Origin: Psychrobacter ciconiae
Lineage (GTDB): Bacteria > Pseudomonadota > Gammaproteobacteria > Pseudomonadales > Moraxellaceae
Direction: 5' to 3'
DNA: 64,000 nucleotides
Assembly (NCBI RefSeq): GCF_904846055.1
Contig: NZ_CAJGYV010000001.1
Location: forward strand, 1,302,001-1,366,000
The notes below the pieces were generated by a model. That model was not told where the DNA came from. It ran no database searches and worked only from the letters and a program-made list of their open reading frames with translations. The translations under genes were made by a program, and so were the position numbers. Positions 1-8,691 of this stretch are shown one piece after another (positions within the stretch are counted from its first letter, which is position 1; each line of letters begins with the position of its first letter).

Positions 1-252
1 GACGCCAGTATTGAGCGCCGACAACGCATGAAACGGTCGCCCCACCGCATCGGCAAGCAGCATCGCAATGGTGGTTTTGCCAATTCCAGCATCGCCATAC
101 AAAATAAGCGAGGGCAAATGCTGCCGCTCAACCAAAGCGCGAAGCGGCGCACCACGGCTAAGCAAATGCGTCTGACCGATGACCTCATCAAGGCTTTTGG
201 GGCGCAATCGCTGCGCTAGTGGCGCTTTTGCAGAATGTTGAGTTGCCATCAT
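1..252 (-). CDS. rarA: Replication-associated recombination protein A (AAA+ ATPase), N-terminal part only
   Basis: The minus strand encodes the first 84 residues of a RarA/MgsA-type AAA+ ATPase; the rest lies beyond the window edge. Visible are the N-terminal clamp-loader-like segment ([17 protein letters not shown], then GAPLRALVE) and the Walker A loop GDAGIGKTT. The family usually has GPPGTGKTT here, so the loop is slightly divergent but keeps GKTT. RarA acts at stalled replication forks with SSB and RecA. Two ATG codons stand in tandem (250-252 and 247-249); I used the upstream one. The call rests on the N-terminal signature alone; another clamp-loader-like AAA+ protein is less likely. 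Confidence 0.85.
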   Translation of the reverse strand, partial: MMATQHSAKAPLAQRLRPKSLDEVIGQTHLLSRGAPLRALVERQHLPSLILYGDAGIGKTTIAMLLADAVGRPFHALSALNTGV

Positions 253-440
253 ATTGACCTTATTGCTGACCCTGCCCAAATCTTGCGCGACCGTACCGCT
301 TTGGTTGATTGCACTTTTAATTTGACCGTAAAGCCTTATTAACATTGAGCACGATTTATTAGTCTTATTGCTGAAGCTTGATTCATGGGGGCGAATTGCC
401 TCGACCACAAGGGCACTATAAATAAGGTAACTTACCTCAA

Positions 441-974
441 ATGTGTTTGAATAACCTATCTAAATATCGCCGCCGATTGCGATTTTGCCAGTTCAACCGC
501 GAGCCTAAGCAGTCCCGACCATTAACGGCGGGTGAAAAACAGCTTGCGATCTCTGTATTTGGCAACAGCTTAAACTTAGAAAATGTTCAAATCAAAACCG
601 CATGGTGGGTGCTAAAAAACTACGCGGTCAGCCCAAATGGCAATATTTATTTTCATCCAAAAGACTTTTTAACCGATTTTAGTGCTGCAAGCCTTGGTCA
701 TCAAAGCTGGCTGATTCATGAATTGACCCACGTTTGGCAATTGCAGAACGGCTTAAATGTCGTTCGCGGCGCGCTGATCAACCGCCGTTACGACTACGAG
801 CTGATTCAGGGTAAGCCTTTTTTAAGCTATGGCATTGAGCAGCAAGCGCGAATGGTTCAAGATTATTTTGTCCAAAAGCGCCGTGGTCAAGATTGCCAAG
901 CGTTCATCCGCTGCATCCCATTTTTAAATGAACCTGATTTAAAAAATGCCGATTCAACGTCTATAGACGTTTAG
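441..974 (+). CDS. Small HExxH-type protein resembling 'vgr-related' putative metallopeptidases
   Basis: A 177-aa protein with no signal peptide. The N terminus is Arg-rich, followed by [16 protein letters not shown] and then HELTHVWQ at about residues 93-100, an HExxH zincin-type motif. This arrangement (LTxGE, then 'SPNGNIYF', then HE-x-x-HVWQ) is what I recall from small Moraxellaceae proteins loosely annotated as vgr-related or zincin-like; it resembles the DUF4157 toxin-associated fold. A third zinc ligand is not obvious, so activity is uncertain. An AAGG at 424-427 lies 13 nt before the ATG, a long spacing. The neighbouring plus-strand lipoprotein gene starts about 60 bp after the stop. 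It could be a peptidase or a structural relic; function not assigned. Confidence 0.6.
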   Translation: MCLNNLSKYRRRLRFCQFNREPKQSRPLTAGEKQLAISVFGNSLNLENVQIKTAWWVLKNYAVSPNGNIYFHPKDFLTDFSAASLGHQSWLIHELTHVWQLQNGLNVVRGALINRRYDYELIQGKPFLSYGIEQQARMVQDYFVQKRRGQDCQAFIRCIPFLNEPDLKNADSTSIDV

Positions 975-1036
975 CCATGAGTCAGCACTGCCCGTTACTA
1001 AGTCATTGTTTAACATGATTATGATTGAAAAAAACT

Positions 1037-1918
1037 ATGATTGAAAAAAATTTAACTTCGCCAAAGCCGTGGTTAATCACCTCATTGCTGAGCGCTATGC
1101 TCATGCTTGGGGCGTGTCAGCCAAAAGACGGTCAAAACGCCAATACCAATGTTAATACCAACGCCGAACAATCGGTTAAAAAAGAAGCCGATTTGCCCGC
1201 GACACAAAGCGAATCGGCTGCCGCCCAAATCGCTAAATATCAACCGATGTTCGTGGTTGAGATGCAAAATTTGCAGCGTCGGTTACAAGCAGAATTTGAA
1301 TCGCTAGAAGCGGCGGATGCGGCTGAAGATTTAGCGTTATTAATGCCAACTGGTGCAGGGGTTAGCGCCGATGGCACTGACCTTGTTGACGCAAAACCTT
1401 CAAATATCGAAGCTGCCGCTAAAGCGGTAAATGATAAAGCAGTCGATGAAAAAGAACCTTCGGAAACCAACATCAACACTGAAGTTGGCGAGCGCGATTT
1501 AGAAGTGCTAAAGCGCGTCACTTTAGAGCCCAAAGCGCCCAAGCTTCTGCCTGAAGATGAGCTGATCGACCGCTATCAAGAGGCGATGAGCGCGCTTTAT
1601 GAGCCAGAGTCTAAGGCGTTGAGTGCCGAACAAATCGACACGCTACTTAATATCGCCGCCACCATTCCTCAGGTCTTTGATAACCTTGAAATTGCCGAAC
1701 GTTTAACTTTAAAAAGTCCAGCGCTTGGGCGTTTAATCGTTCAATCGCAAGTTAGCCGGCAGATTGAAGCTCAGCAAGCGGCGGATATTGAAAAAATGAA
1801 ATCAGAACAACAGCAAGAGTTTGACGAACTTGTCAGCAAGTTTGATGAGACCATTCAAGGTTATGATAAACAAATCGCGGACTACGAAAAAACGCTCAAA
1901 GAAATTAAAAAGAAATAA
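1037..1918 (+). CDS. Predicted lipoprotein with C-terminal coiled coil, unknown function
   Basis: A 293-aa protein with a lipoprotein signal: hydrophobic stretch LITSLLSAMLMLGAC, lipobox LGAC, lipidated Cys about residue 27. After it comes an Asn/Thr/Ala-rich, low-complexity linker with many acidic residues, then a helical region, and a C-terminal 50 residues of heptad character rich in Glu, Lys and Gln ending in a Lys run. I do not recognise a family. The start is ambiguous: an in-frame TTG at 1025 would add four residues, and a duplicated ATGATTGAAAAAAA string surrounds the start, so I chose the ATG. It is followed by a shared terminator facing gltA. Confidence 0.7.
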   Translation: MIEKNLTSPKPWLITSLLSAMLMLGACQPKDGQNANTNVNTNAEQSVKKEADLPATQSESAAAQIAKYQPMFVVEMQNLQRRLQAEFESLEAADAAEDLALLMPTGAGVSADGTDLVDAKPSNIEAAAKAVNDKAVDEKEPSETNINTEVGERDLEVLKRVTLEPKAPKLLPEDELIDRYQEAMSALYEPESKALSAEQIDTLLNIAATIPQVFDNLEIAERLTLKSPALGRLIVQSQVSRQIEAQQAADIEKMKSEQQQEFDELVSKFDETIQGYDKQIADYEKTLKEIKKK

Positions 1919-1950
1919 TCCTAACGACACTGCCAATCACCCAGCAATAA

Positions 1951-1980
1951 AAAATCCTGCATCAGCGCAGGATTTTTTTA
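1951..1980. terminator. Bidirectional terminator between lipoprotein gene and gltA
   Basis: Perfect 10-bp stem AAAATCCTGC (1951-1960) with GCAGGATTTT (1967-1976), 6-nt loop, T-run on the plus strand and A-run before it. It can serve both the plus-strand lipoprotein gene and the convergent gltA. Confidence 0.85.
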
Positions 1981-2009
1981 TTTGCTTTTTAGCAAAGCGG
2001 TTTGCAAGG

Positions 2010-3290
2010 TTATTTGCGGTCGTCAATCGCCACAAAATCGCGCTCAGTTTCACCGGTGTAAAGCTGACGCGGACGCCCGATTTTAAACGGTTCGCTGTGC
2101 ATCTCAAGCCAGTGGCTGATCCAACCTGACGTTCGCGCGAGTGAGAAAATCACCGTAAACATTGACGTTGGGATGCCGATGGCTTTTAGGATAATTCCTG
2201 AGTAGAAGTCCACGTTCGGATACAAGTTACGCTCAACGAAGTACGGGTCTTCAAGCGCGATTTGCTCAAGCTTCATGGCAAGCTCAAGTTTTGGATCGTT
2301 GATGCCAAGGGCTGCAAGCACTTCATCACAAGATTTTTTAAGCACCTGCGCGCGTGGGTCAAAGTTTTTATAAACGCGATGACCAAAGCCCATAAGCTTC
2401 ACTTCGCGGCGTTTCACACGCTCCATAAATTCAGGAACGTTGTCCACCGAGCCGATCTCATCGAGCATCTCAAGGACAGCTTCGTTCGCGCCGCCATGTG
2501 ATGGTCCCCAAAGTGCGGCGATACCAGCAGCGATACAAGCGTAAGGGTTAGCGCCCGTTGATCCTGCCAAGCGAACGGTTGAGGTTGACGCGTTTTGCTC
2601 GTGGTCAGCATGCAACGTGAAAATCTTGTCCATCGCATCGGCAAGGATTGGATTGACTTTAAAATTTACGTCAGCAGGCGTTGCAAACATCATATACAAG
2701 AAGTTTTCGGCGTAATTAAAGTCGTTTCTTGGGTACATGAACGGCTCGCCTTGCGAATACTTATAGCTCATCGCCGCAAGGGTTGGCATTTTGGCAATCA
2801 AGCGGATGGCAGTGATTTCGCGGTGACGCTCTTCACTAACATCAAAGCCTTCATGATAAAACGCAGACAACGCCCCGACCACCCCGACCATAATCGCCAT
2901 TGGGTGAGCATCACGGCGAAAGCCTTCAAAAAACTTACGTAACTGATCGTGGACACCTGAGTGCTTACGAACTTTTTCATAAAAGTCAGCTTTTTGCTCG
3001 CTGTTTGGCAAATCGCCATGAATGAGCGCGTAAGCCACTTCTAGGTATTCAGCTTTTTCCGCCAACTGGTCGATCGGATAGCCGCGATAAAGTAGCTCGC
3101 CCTTATTACCGTCAATAAAGGTAATTTTTGATTCAACCGGAGCGGTCACCTTAAATCCAGGATCATACGACCAGTAGCCGGCTTGTTGAAGTGCGTCAAT
3201 GTCAATCACCGGACGACCAAGTGTGCCCTTAATAATCGGAAGTGGGTAGTCCTTACCATCTACAGTTAGTTTGGCGTTATTGTCTGCCAT
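2010..3290 (-). CDS. gltA: Citrate synthase (type I)
   Basis: A 426-aa citrate synthase, the usual length for the gram-negative hexameric, NADH-sensitive type I enzyme. It condenses acetyl-CoA and oxaloacetate to citrate in the cytoplasm. Catalytic residues are in place: His in [10 protein letters not shown], His in [15 protein letters not shown], and Asp in NVDFYSG. The N-terminal beta domain typical of type I enzymes ([20 protein letters not shown]) is present. The start has a good Shine-Dalgarno (GGAGAGGAAATT before ATG). It is divergent from the sdh-suc genes, so a roughly 1-kb shared upstream region separates the two TCA transcription units. Nothing is odd in the protein itself. Confidence 0.97.
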   Translation of the reverse strand: MADNNAKLTVDGKDYPLPIIKGTLGRPVIDIDALQQAGYWSYDPGFKVTAPVESKITFIDGNKGELLYRGYPIDQLAEKAEYLEVAYALIHGDLPNSEQKADFYEKVRKHSGVHDQLRKFFEGFRRDAHPMAIMVGVVGALSAFYHEGFDVSEERHREITAIRLIAKMPTLAAMSYKYSQGEPFMYPRNDFNYAENFLYMMFATPADVNFKVNPILADAMDKIFTLHADHEQNASTSTVRLAGSTGANPYACIAAGIAALWGPSHGGANEAVLEMLDEIGSVDNVPEFMERVKRREVKLMGFGHRVYKNFDPRAQVLKKSCDEVLAALGINDPKLELAMKLEQIALEDPYFVERNLYPNVDFYSGIILKAIGIPTSMFTVIFSLARTSGWISHWLEMHSEPFKIGRPRQLYTGETERDFVAIDDRK

Positions 3291-3373
3291 AATTTCCTCT
3301 CCGTTGGTTTTTGCTTGCTGAAGTAAAAGTAACCTTAATGAGTAAGCTTAGTCATCGATTACTTTTATAATAA

Positions 3374-3399
3374 TGTGACGTTTCAAACAAAGGGTCACA
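3374..3399. promoter_or_regulatory. Dyad TGTGAC-N14-GTCACA upstream of gltA
   Basis: TGTGAC at 3374-3379 and its exact reverse complement GTCACA at 3394-3399, about 85 bp upstream of the gltA start. The half-sites look like CRP/Vfr half-sites, but the spacing between TGTGA and TCACA is 16 rather than 6, so a normal CRP site is unlikely. It could be an operator for another dimeric regulator, or chance. Confidence 0.3.
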
Positions 3400-3681
3400 T
3401 TTCGTAAACTAATTCTTAACACTGTGGCTATCTTAACAGCAATCCATAGCTTTTTGAAAAGAGTTTCTTGTGCAAAAACGGCAAGATTGGCTGATTTAAG
3501 GCGCTTTTGAGCAGCATTTTTGTATCAAAATATGTCTGCTAATATTTTAGATGATAATTGATTAAGTTTTTTTAATAGGACTACTTATTATTATATTAAT
3601 ATGATTCGTATCTTTTTGGATGGTAAATTTATAATATTTGGTTACTTAATTCCGTCAAAAATAGGGAGGACATAACGCCTA

Positions 3682-3711
3682 GCGAAATGGTAAGCTTAAA
3701 TTCCATTTCGC
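3682..3711. repeat. Perfect 9-bp inverted repeat in gltA-sdhC region
   Basis: GCGAAATGG (3682-3690) and CCATTTCGC (3703-3711) flank a 12-nt AT-rich centre. There is no T-run after it, so it is not an obvious terminator; operator or RNA hairpin are both possible. Confidence 0.6.
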
Positions 3712-3866
3712 AGCGTGATGATAAAAGCGGTAAAAATGCTCTTAAGTTATAAAAACGCCCTAAAATGCGCTTAAATTTATTATTTATCGCATAAGTTTGT
3801 AATTATATGGCTTACATTTTATAATTATTGCTATTGAACGTTGCTAAATTTATGCTAGTGAAATGG

Positions 3867-3993
3867 TCGTTAAACGGCTTGAGATAAATAACTTTTATTT
3901 TGCTTATGATTAACTAATTAAGTAAACATAAGTTTATTATATTAATTAGGAAACTAAGCTAAAAGTTATTTACCTTAAGACCATTAACAACGA
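3867..3993. repeat. Long imperfect inverted repeat (about 127 bp) upstream of sdhC
   Basis: A core perfect 12-bp pair, AAATAACTTTTA (3886-3897) and TAAAAGTTATTT (3960-3971), is extended outward (TCGTT at 3867-3871 against AACGA at 3989-3993, with small bulges) and inward (GCTTA and CTAATTA pair with TAATTAG and TAAGC). The apex contains TAAAC-ATAA-GTTTA, itself a small hairpin. The whole can fold as one long stem-loop. It may be a leader RNA structure of the sdh operon or a MITE-like insertion. Confidence 0.65.
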
Positions 3994-3994
3994 G

Positions 3995-4013
3995 AAGTTA
4001 TGATTGGTAACTT
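3995..4013. repeat. Small hairpin AAGTTA/TAACTT
   Basis: AAGTTA (3995-4000) and TAACTT (4008-4013) with a 7-nt loop, directly adjoining the long inverted repeat on its sdhC side. Confidence 0.45.
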
Positions 4014-4337
4014 AAAGTAAGTCAGCCCAAGTATCTTGTTGATAAGCCTCATTGCTGTTATGACTTAGCAGTTAAAGGTTTGACTGACCGGTGGTGACAA
4101 GGGCTGTGAACTTAATTAAAGTAACGATTGGATGATTTTGGTGGTAGAGCCATCTTAAAAGCTGCTTGTGATTGCAATAGATAATGATAAGCAGCAGCTG
4201 AACCCGAAAACAGTGTTCTTTTGTACTCATTGAGTCAGCTAGCTCTTCCTTACTTTATTCGTCTCTTGTGGAACTCAGTGCATTTGACAGACGATGGTCA
4301 AATCATAAGTTACTATAAGAGTATAACCGCAAAAAGG

Positions 4338-4727
4338 ATGCCCGCTGTGAAAAGCAACCGACCTATTAATCTGCCGCTTAGCCAAGTGATTAGCGTCAAC
4401 GCAAAATCACCCATTGCGATTGCCTCCATCATGCATCGTGTCTCCGGCATTATCTTATTTTTACTCATTCCTGTTCTTCTGTGGTTATTGCAAACCTCGC
4501 TTAGCTCTCCTGAAAGCTTTGATGCTTTATTTGACAATGTGCTGCTTCGCTTTATCGTCTGGATTTTTGTGGCGGCAACGGCGTTTCATTTTGTGATGGG
4601 GATTAAGCATTTGCTTGCTGATATGGGGATGACTGAGGAGCTCAAGTCAGGGCGCGCCGCAGCTGTCGTAAGCTTTGTCATTGCCGCGATTTTGATTGTC
4701 GCGTCATTTGTATGGGTGATGTTCTAA
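4338..4727 (+). CDS. sdhC: Succinate dehydrogenase cytochrome b556 subunit
   Basis: A 129-aa membrane subunit that anchors succinate dehydrogenase and helps bind heme b and ubiquinone. Family signatures: NRPINLPLSQV near the N terminus, SIMHRVSGI before the first membrane helix (ubiquinone-site Ser/Arg), and the heme-ligand region FHFVMGIKHLLADMG. Three membrane helices are evident. The frame is open upstream to 4221, but those 39 residues are not family-like. I chose the ATG at 4338 (MPAVKSNRP); a GTG at 4347 has the better-placed AAGGA, so translation may start three codons later. Its stop overlaps the sdhD start (TAATG). Confidence 0.93.
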   Translation: MPAVKSNRPINLPLSQVISVNAKSPIAIASIMHRVSGIILFLLIPVLLWLLQTSLSSPESFDALFDNVLLRFIVWIFVAATAFHFVMGIKHLLADMGMTEELKSGRAAAVVSFVIAAILIVASFVWVMF

Positions 4728-5134
4728 TGATTAAAAATAATTCAGGCGTAAAAAGCGCCACAGGACTTACCGGCTCAGGGTCTCGTGATTGGGTGGTTCA
4801 GCGTATAAGTGCCGTAGTATTGGCGGTCTATAGCGTCGTTTTGGTGGGCTTTTTTTTAACGCACAGTAATGCTGATTTTGTGCAGTGGTCAGCGTTTATG
4901 ACCAGCCTTCCAATGAAGCTGTTAAGCTTGCTTACCATCATTGCGCTGGCAGGTCACGCTTGGGTTGGGATGTGGACGGTGTTTACTGATTACGTGACGC
5001 TCAATCAAATGGGAACAAAAGCGGCCGGAATCCGGTTGGTGCTACAAGCATTGATGATTGTTGCCATTTTTGTGTATGTATTTTGGGGCATCATGATTTT
5101 TTGGGGTAACGGCGTTGGTGTCGTTGCGGTGTAA
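4727..5134 (+). CDS. sdhD: Succinate dehydrogenase membrane anchor subunit
   Basis: A 135-aa protein with three membrane helices, the second anchor of complex II. The segment GSGSRDWVVQRISAVVLAVYS is the SdhD signature, and LAGHAWVGMWTVFTDYV carries the likely axial heme histidine and the conserved DY. The start at 4727 shares one base with the sdhC stop, implying translational coupling; a GTG frame extension from 4712 inside sdhC is not needed. Followed by an 81-bp spacer with a hairpin and then sdhA. Confidence 0.93.
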   Translation: MIKNNSGVKSATGLTGSGSRDWVVQRISAVVLAVYSVVLVGFFLTHSNADFVQWSAFMTSLPMKLLSLLTIIALAGHAWVGMWTVFTDYVTLNQMGTKAAGIRLVLQALMIVAIFVYVFWGIMIFWGNGVGVVAV

Positions 5135-5161
5135 GCCTTGAGGCTTTATCTATCCAATATT

Positions 5162-5189
5162 CTTGTATGAGATTTTTTAAATCCACAAG
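5162..5189 (+). repeat. Hairpin in sdhD-sdhA spacer
   Basis: CTTGT (5162-5166)/ACAAG (5185-5189) outer stem and GATTT (5171-5175)/AAATC (5179-5183) inner stem. No T-run follows, so it is an intra-operon RNA structure rather than a terminator. Confidence 0.45.
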
Positions 5190-5215
5190 TATGACTAGGC
5201 ATTAGGACAATCATA

Positions 5216-7066
5216 ATGGCAACGAGACAAGATAATACCGTTAGCAATATTAAAACCTTAAGTTACGATGCGGTCATCGTCGGTGGCGGTGGCTCTGGCA
5301 TGCGTGCCTCACTGCAATTGGCAGAAGCGGGAATGAAAGTTGCGGTTCTTACTAAAGTTTTTCCAACGCGGTCGCATACGGTTGCAGCTCAAGGCGGAAT
5401 TGGCGCAAGTCTTGGCAACATGAGCAATGACAACTGGCATTTTCACTTTTATGATACGGTGAAGGGCTCTGATTGGCTGGGCGATCAAGACGCGATTGAA
5501 TATATGTGCCGAGAAGCGCCAAAGGTCGTTTATGAGCTTGAGCATATGGGAATGCCGTTTGACCGTAACGAAGATGGCACGATTTATCAGCGCCCCTTTG
5601 GTGGTCACACCTCAAACTATGGTGAAAAAGCGGTTCAGCGCGCTTGTGCAGCAGCGGACAGAACGGGACATGCGCTACTGCATACCCTTTATCAAAAAAA
5701 CCTTGAAAAGGGCACGGAGTTTTTTATTGAGTGGATTGCGCTTGATCTTATCAAAGATGAAGATGGCAACATCAATGGCGTGATTGCCATTGAGCAAGAA
5801 ACCGGAACGGTGGCGGTGTTCCAGTCACCAACAACCATTTTGGCAACGGGCGGTGCAGGTCGTATTTTTGCAGCATCTACCAACGCTTATATCAATACCG
5901 GTGATGGCATTGGCATGGCGGTTCGCGCTGGCATTCCACTGCAAGATATGGAGTTTTGGCAGTTTCACCCAACCGGCGTTGCAGGCGCAGGCGTTCTGTT
6001 AACCGAAGGCTGCCGCGGTGAAGGGGCAATTCTTCGCAACAAAGACGGCGAGGCGTTCATGGAGCGTTACGCGCCGACGGTTAAAGATTTGGCGCCGCGT
6101 GATTTGGTGTCGCGCTCGATGGACCAAGAAATCAAAGAAGGTCGCGGCTGTGGTCCTAAAGGTGAGTACATTGTGATGGATATGACCCATTTGGGCGTCG
6201 ATACCATCATGAAGCGCTTACCATCGGTGTTTGAAATTGGCAAAAACTTTGCCAACGTTGATATCACCAAAGAGCCGATTCCGGTGATTCCAACCATTCA
6301 CTATATGATGGGCGGTATCCCAACCAACATTCATGGTCAGGTGACGGTTCCAGATTTGGATGCAGGCGTTGACGACGAAGGGCTTTATCATAAAGGTCGC
6401 GTGGTTAAGGGGCTTTATGCGATCGGCGAGTGCGCTTGCGTGAGCGTTCATGGCGCAAACCGTTTAGGAACTAACTCCTTACTTGACTTAGTGGTCTTTG
6501 GTCGTGCGGCAGGAAAACACATCGTTGATGAATACCATCAAACCGACCACACGTACAAGCCGCTTGATATTCACGTGTTAGATTTTACTGTTAACCGCTT
6601 GAATAAGCTTCAACAGTCAACCCAAGGCTATAACGCTCAAGACGTGGCAGATGAAATCCGCGCCATCATGCAAAAACATGCCAGCGTGTTCCGGACTCAA
6701 GAATTGATGGATGAAGGCGTTGAGCGCATTTTGGCGTTAGAAGACAAAGTCAATAACATTCATCTGGCGGACAAATCGCAAGTGTTTAACACCGCTCGCA
6801 TTGAAGCACTTGAAGTTGCTAACCTTTATGAAGTGGCAAAAGCGACCATGATTTCAGCGGCGCATCGTCATGAAAGCCGCGGCGCTCATAGTGTTCTTGA
6901 TTACGACCGCCCTGAAGATGATGACTATGCACCAAACGGTCGCAACGACCACGAGTGGATGAAGCACACGATTTGGTACTCTGAGGGCAACCGAATCATC
7001 TATAAGCCCGTTCGCAAAAGCCCATTGACGGTAGATTATATTGAGCCAAAAGTTCGCGTTTACTAA
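5216..7066 (+). CDS. sdhA: Succinate dehydrogenase flavoprotein subunit
   Basis: A 616-aa flavoprotein that oxidises succinate to fumarate and passes electrons to SdhB. N-terminal FAD-binding Rossmann motif VIVGGGGSGMRASLQLAEAG; the covalent FAD histidine in RSHTVAAQGGIGASLGN; substrate-site and catalytic region HPTGVAGAGVLLTEGCRGEG; and the C-terminal motif HRHESRGAHSVLDY with the following acidic DRPEDDD. Length matches the family. It is the third gene of sdhCDAB; an AGGA about 10 nt upstream fits the ATG. No anomaly seen. Confidence 0.97.
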   Translation: MATRQDNTVSNIKTLSYDAVIVGGGGSGMRASLQLAEAGMKVAVLTKVFPTRSHTVAAQGGIGASLGNMSNDNWHFHFYDTVKGSDWLGDQDAIEYMCREAPKVVYELEHMGMPFDRNEDGTIYQRPFGGHTSNYGEKAVQRACAAADRTGHALLHTLYQKNLEKGTEFFIEWIALDLIKDEDGNINGVIAIEQETGTVAVFQSPTTILATGGAGRIFAASTNAYINTGDGIGMAVRAGIPLQDMEFWQFHPTGVAGAGVLLTEGCRGEGAILRNKDGEAFMERYAPTVKDLAPRDLVSRSMDQEIKEGRGCGPKGEYIVMDMTHLGVDTIMKRLPSVFEIGKNFANVDITKEPIPVIPTIHYMMGGIPTNIHGQVTVPDLDAGVDDEGLYHKGRVVKGLYAIGECACVSVHGANRLGTNSLLDLVVFGRAAGKHIVDEYHQTDHTYKPLDIHVLDFTVNRLNKLQQSTQGYNAQDVADEIRAIMQKHASVFRTQELMDEGVERILALEDKVNNIHLADKSQVFNTARIEALEVANLYEVAKATMISAAHRHESRGAHSVLDYDRPEDDDYAPNGRNDHEWMKHTIWYSEGNRIIYKPVRKSPLTVDYIEPKVRVY

Positions 7067-7106
7067 CCGAGCTTTGCCAAAACGACTATTTTTAATCATT
7101 ATTTAA

Positions 7107-7170
7107 GGTGAAGGCAAGCAATCTTAACCACGCTACCTAACTTAAGATTTGTGGAAGATTGCGCCTCACC
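7107..7170 (+). repeat. Stem-loop in sdhA-sdhB spacer
   Basis: Left arm GGTG-AAGGC-AAGCAATCTT-AACCAC (7107-7131) pairs with right arm GTGG-AAGATTGC-GCC-TCACC (7151-7170) with small internal loops. The arm pairing is extensive and the right arm runs to within about 20 nt of the sdhB start, so it could affect sdhB translation or mark an RNA-processing site. Confidence 0.6.
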
Positions 7171-7190
7171 AAAGTGTGGAGTTTAGCATC

Positions 7191-7901
7191 ATGAGCCGAG
7201 GTACTCGCACCATTGAAATTTACCGCTACGATCCGGACAAGGATCAAGCGCCCTACATGCAAACCTATACGATTGAGCTGCTAGAATCTGATCGTATGTT
7301 GCTTGACGTTTTACTGCGCCTTAAAAAGGACGATGAAAGCCTCACCTTTCGCCGCTCGTGCCGCGAGGGCATTTGTGGCTCTGACGGCGTGAACATCAAC
7401 GGCAAAAACGGTCTGGCATGTTTGATTAACATGAATACCTTGCCAGAAAAAGTCGTCATCAGACCACTGCCAGGGCTTCCTGTTGTTCGTGATCTGGTCG
7501 TGGACATGAACCAATTTTACGAGCAATACGAAAAGGTTCATCCATACTTGATCAATGACCAACCAGCGCCGCCAACAGAGCGATTGCAGTCGCCTGAACA
7601 GCGTGAAAAACTAAACGGCTTATACGAGTGTATCTTATGCGCTTGTTGCTCAACCAGCTGCCCGTCATTTTGGTGGAACCCTGATAAATTTTTAGGACCA
7701 TCAGCGCTATTAAACGCTTACCGTTTTGTCGCTGACAGCCGTGATGGCGACACCCAAGCCCGCCTTGCCAGACTTGACGACCCATTTAGCCTATTTCGCT
7801 GTCGCGGCATCATGAACTGTGTTGCCGTTTGCCCGAAAGGGTTAAACCCAACTCAAGCTATCGGTCACTTAAGAAATATGCTGATTGATTTGGCAGGTTA
7901 A
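7191..7901 (+). CDS. sdhB: Succinate dehydrogenase iron-sulfur subunit
   Basis: A 236-aa iron-sulfur protein that relays electrons from SdhA to quinone. The 2Fe-2S ligands are in SCREGICGSDGVNINGKNGLAC; the 4Fe-4S and 3Fe-4S ligands are in CILCACCSTSCPSFWWNP and CRGIMNCVAVCPKGLNP. The start MSRGTRTIEIYRYDPDKD at 7191 is preceded by GGAG (7178-7181). An in-frame TTG at 7149 would add 14 unrelated residues lying inside the spacer stem-loop and is rejected. Last gene before the first strong terminator of the cluster. Confidence 0.97.
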   Translation: MSRGTRTIEIYRYDPDKDQAPYMQTYTIELLESDRMLLDVLLRLKKDDESLTFRRSCREGICGSDGVNINGKNGLACLINMNTLPEKVVIRPLPGLPVVRDLVVDMNQFYEQYEKVHPYLINDQPAPPTERLQSPEQREKLNGLYECILCACCSTSCPSFWWNPDKFLGPSALLNAYRFVADSRDGDTQARLARLDDPFSLFRCRGIMNCVAVCPKGLNPTQAIGHLRNMLIDLAG

Positions 7902-7926
7902 GCGTTGGTTTTTGATAAATGAAATA

Positions 7927-7958
7927 AAATCGCTTCAACTTTAGAGGCGATTTTTTTA
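7927..7958 (+). terminator. Terminator after sdhB
   Basis: Stem AAAATCGCTTC (7927-7937) with GAGGCGATTTT (7944-7954, one U-G wobble), followed by a T-run. It separates sdhCDAB from the suc genes transcriptionally. Confidence 0.8.
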
Positions 7959-8691
7959 TGGAAAAAAGAAGTTTTTGGCTTTTTTTGAGCAAATCAAATT
8001 TTCTTTGTCAAAAAGCAGGATAAGCCGTGTTATAATAATTCGGGGTTTTAAAAGTGCCAAAGGTATTAGCGACTGTTTTTGACGCCAGTAAGATTGAGCT
8101 ATAAAGTAATCCTACGAGCAAAACAACCTCTTTTGTGGCTTAACTTGCACTACTTGGGGTTAAAACTGCCAAGGTGAAATTGCGCTTATCTTGCGAAGCT
8201 TATAATATTAGTATCTTGCAGTTGAATTTAAAAATCAATTGACTAATAATACGTTTGGCTAGCTTTTGATATCAAGGTAATGATTTTGATAATGGGTATT
8301 TATTACATAAATACTTAGTATTGAACAAACAAACTATGTCAAGAAATTTAACCGTGATACCCTAGTTAGCAATGTACGTTTGGCACAAAAACCGCATTTT
8401 TCGTCAAGGAATGACCTTTGAGGCTTTAAAAAGGAGCTATTACTAGCTTATCTTTTCATGGCACAAAGTAAAAGACATCAGTATTGGTGAGCATTATCTG
8501 ATAGCCCGCTTAATTTGATAACCTGCCTTTTATTAAGGTGAAAATAGGTTAGCGGTCTGTTTGCAAGCCAACTTAGCCACGCCTTTTTGCCATTATCATT
8601 CCAGCTACCGCCTATATGCAACGCGCCAATCTTACTGTTGATCATAACGACGACCAACTCCATTCATTTATCTATCAAATAGACGGTTATT
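7959..8691. other. Long spacer before sucA
   Basis: About 730 bases without a credible gene. It holds a good -10 hexamer (8031-8036), a nested hairpin (TAACCT 8519-8524 / AGGTTA 8546-8551 around CCTT/AAGG) and AT-rich sequence. A 61-codon minus-strand frame at 8478-8663 has no recognisable features and is not annotated. The leader of sucA may be several hundred nucleotides long. Confidence 0.6.
8005..8036 (+). promoter_or_regulatory. Candidate promoter for sucA operon
   Basis: Perfect -10 TATAAT at 8031-8036. The nearest -35-like hexamer, TTGTCA at 8005-8010, is 20 bp away, which is longer than ideal, so activity may need an activator or another -35. About 650 bp upstream of sucA. Confidence 0.35.

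Larger units (their letters stand above)
3291..4337. other. Long AT-rich intergenic region between gltA and sdhC
   Basis: About 1.05 kb without a credible gene. It must hold the promoters of the divergent gltA and sdhC units. What I can see is structural: a widely spaced TGTGAC/GTCACA dyad (3374-3399), a perfect 9-bp inverted repeat (3682-3711), a long imperfect inverted repeat (3867-3993) and a small hairpin (3995-4013). An open frame running into sdhC from 4221 lacks family similarity before residue 40 and is taken as leader. Confidence 0.7.

Noticed and set aside
3374..3399. Canonical CRP binding site
   Set aside because: The half-sites match but the spacing is far too wide for CRP; kept only as a low-confidence dyad.
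4221..4337. Upstream in-frame extension of sdhC (39 residues)
   Set aside because: SdhC family similarity begins at residue 40; the extension has no helix or motif expected of the subunit.
7149..7190. TTG start extending sdhB by 14 residues
   Set aside because: The ATG at 7191 has a proper GGAG, and the extension overlaps the spacer stem-loop.
8478..8663. 61-codon minus-strand ORF before sucA
   Set aside because: No family features, signal or membrane segment, and antisense to the probable sucA leader.
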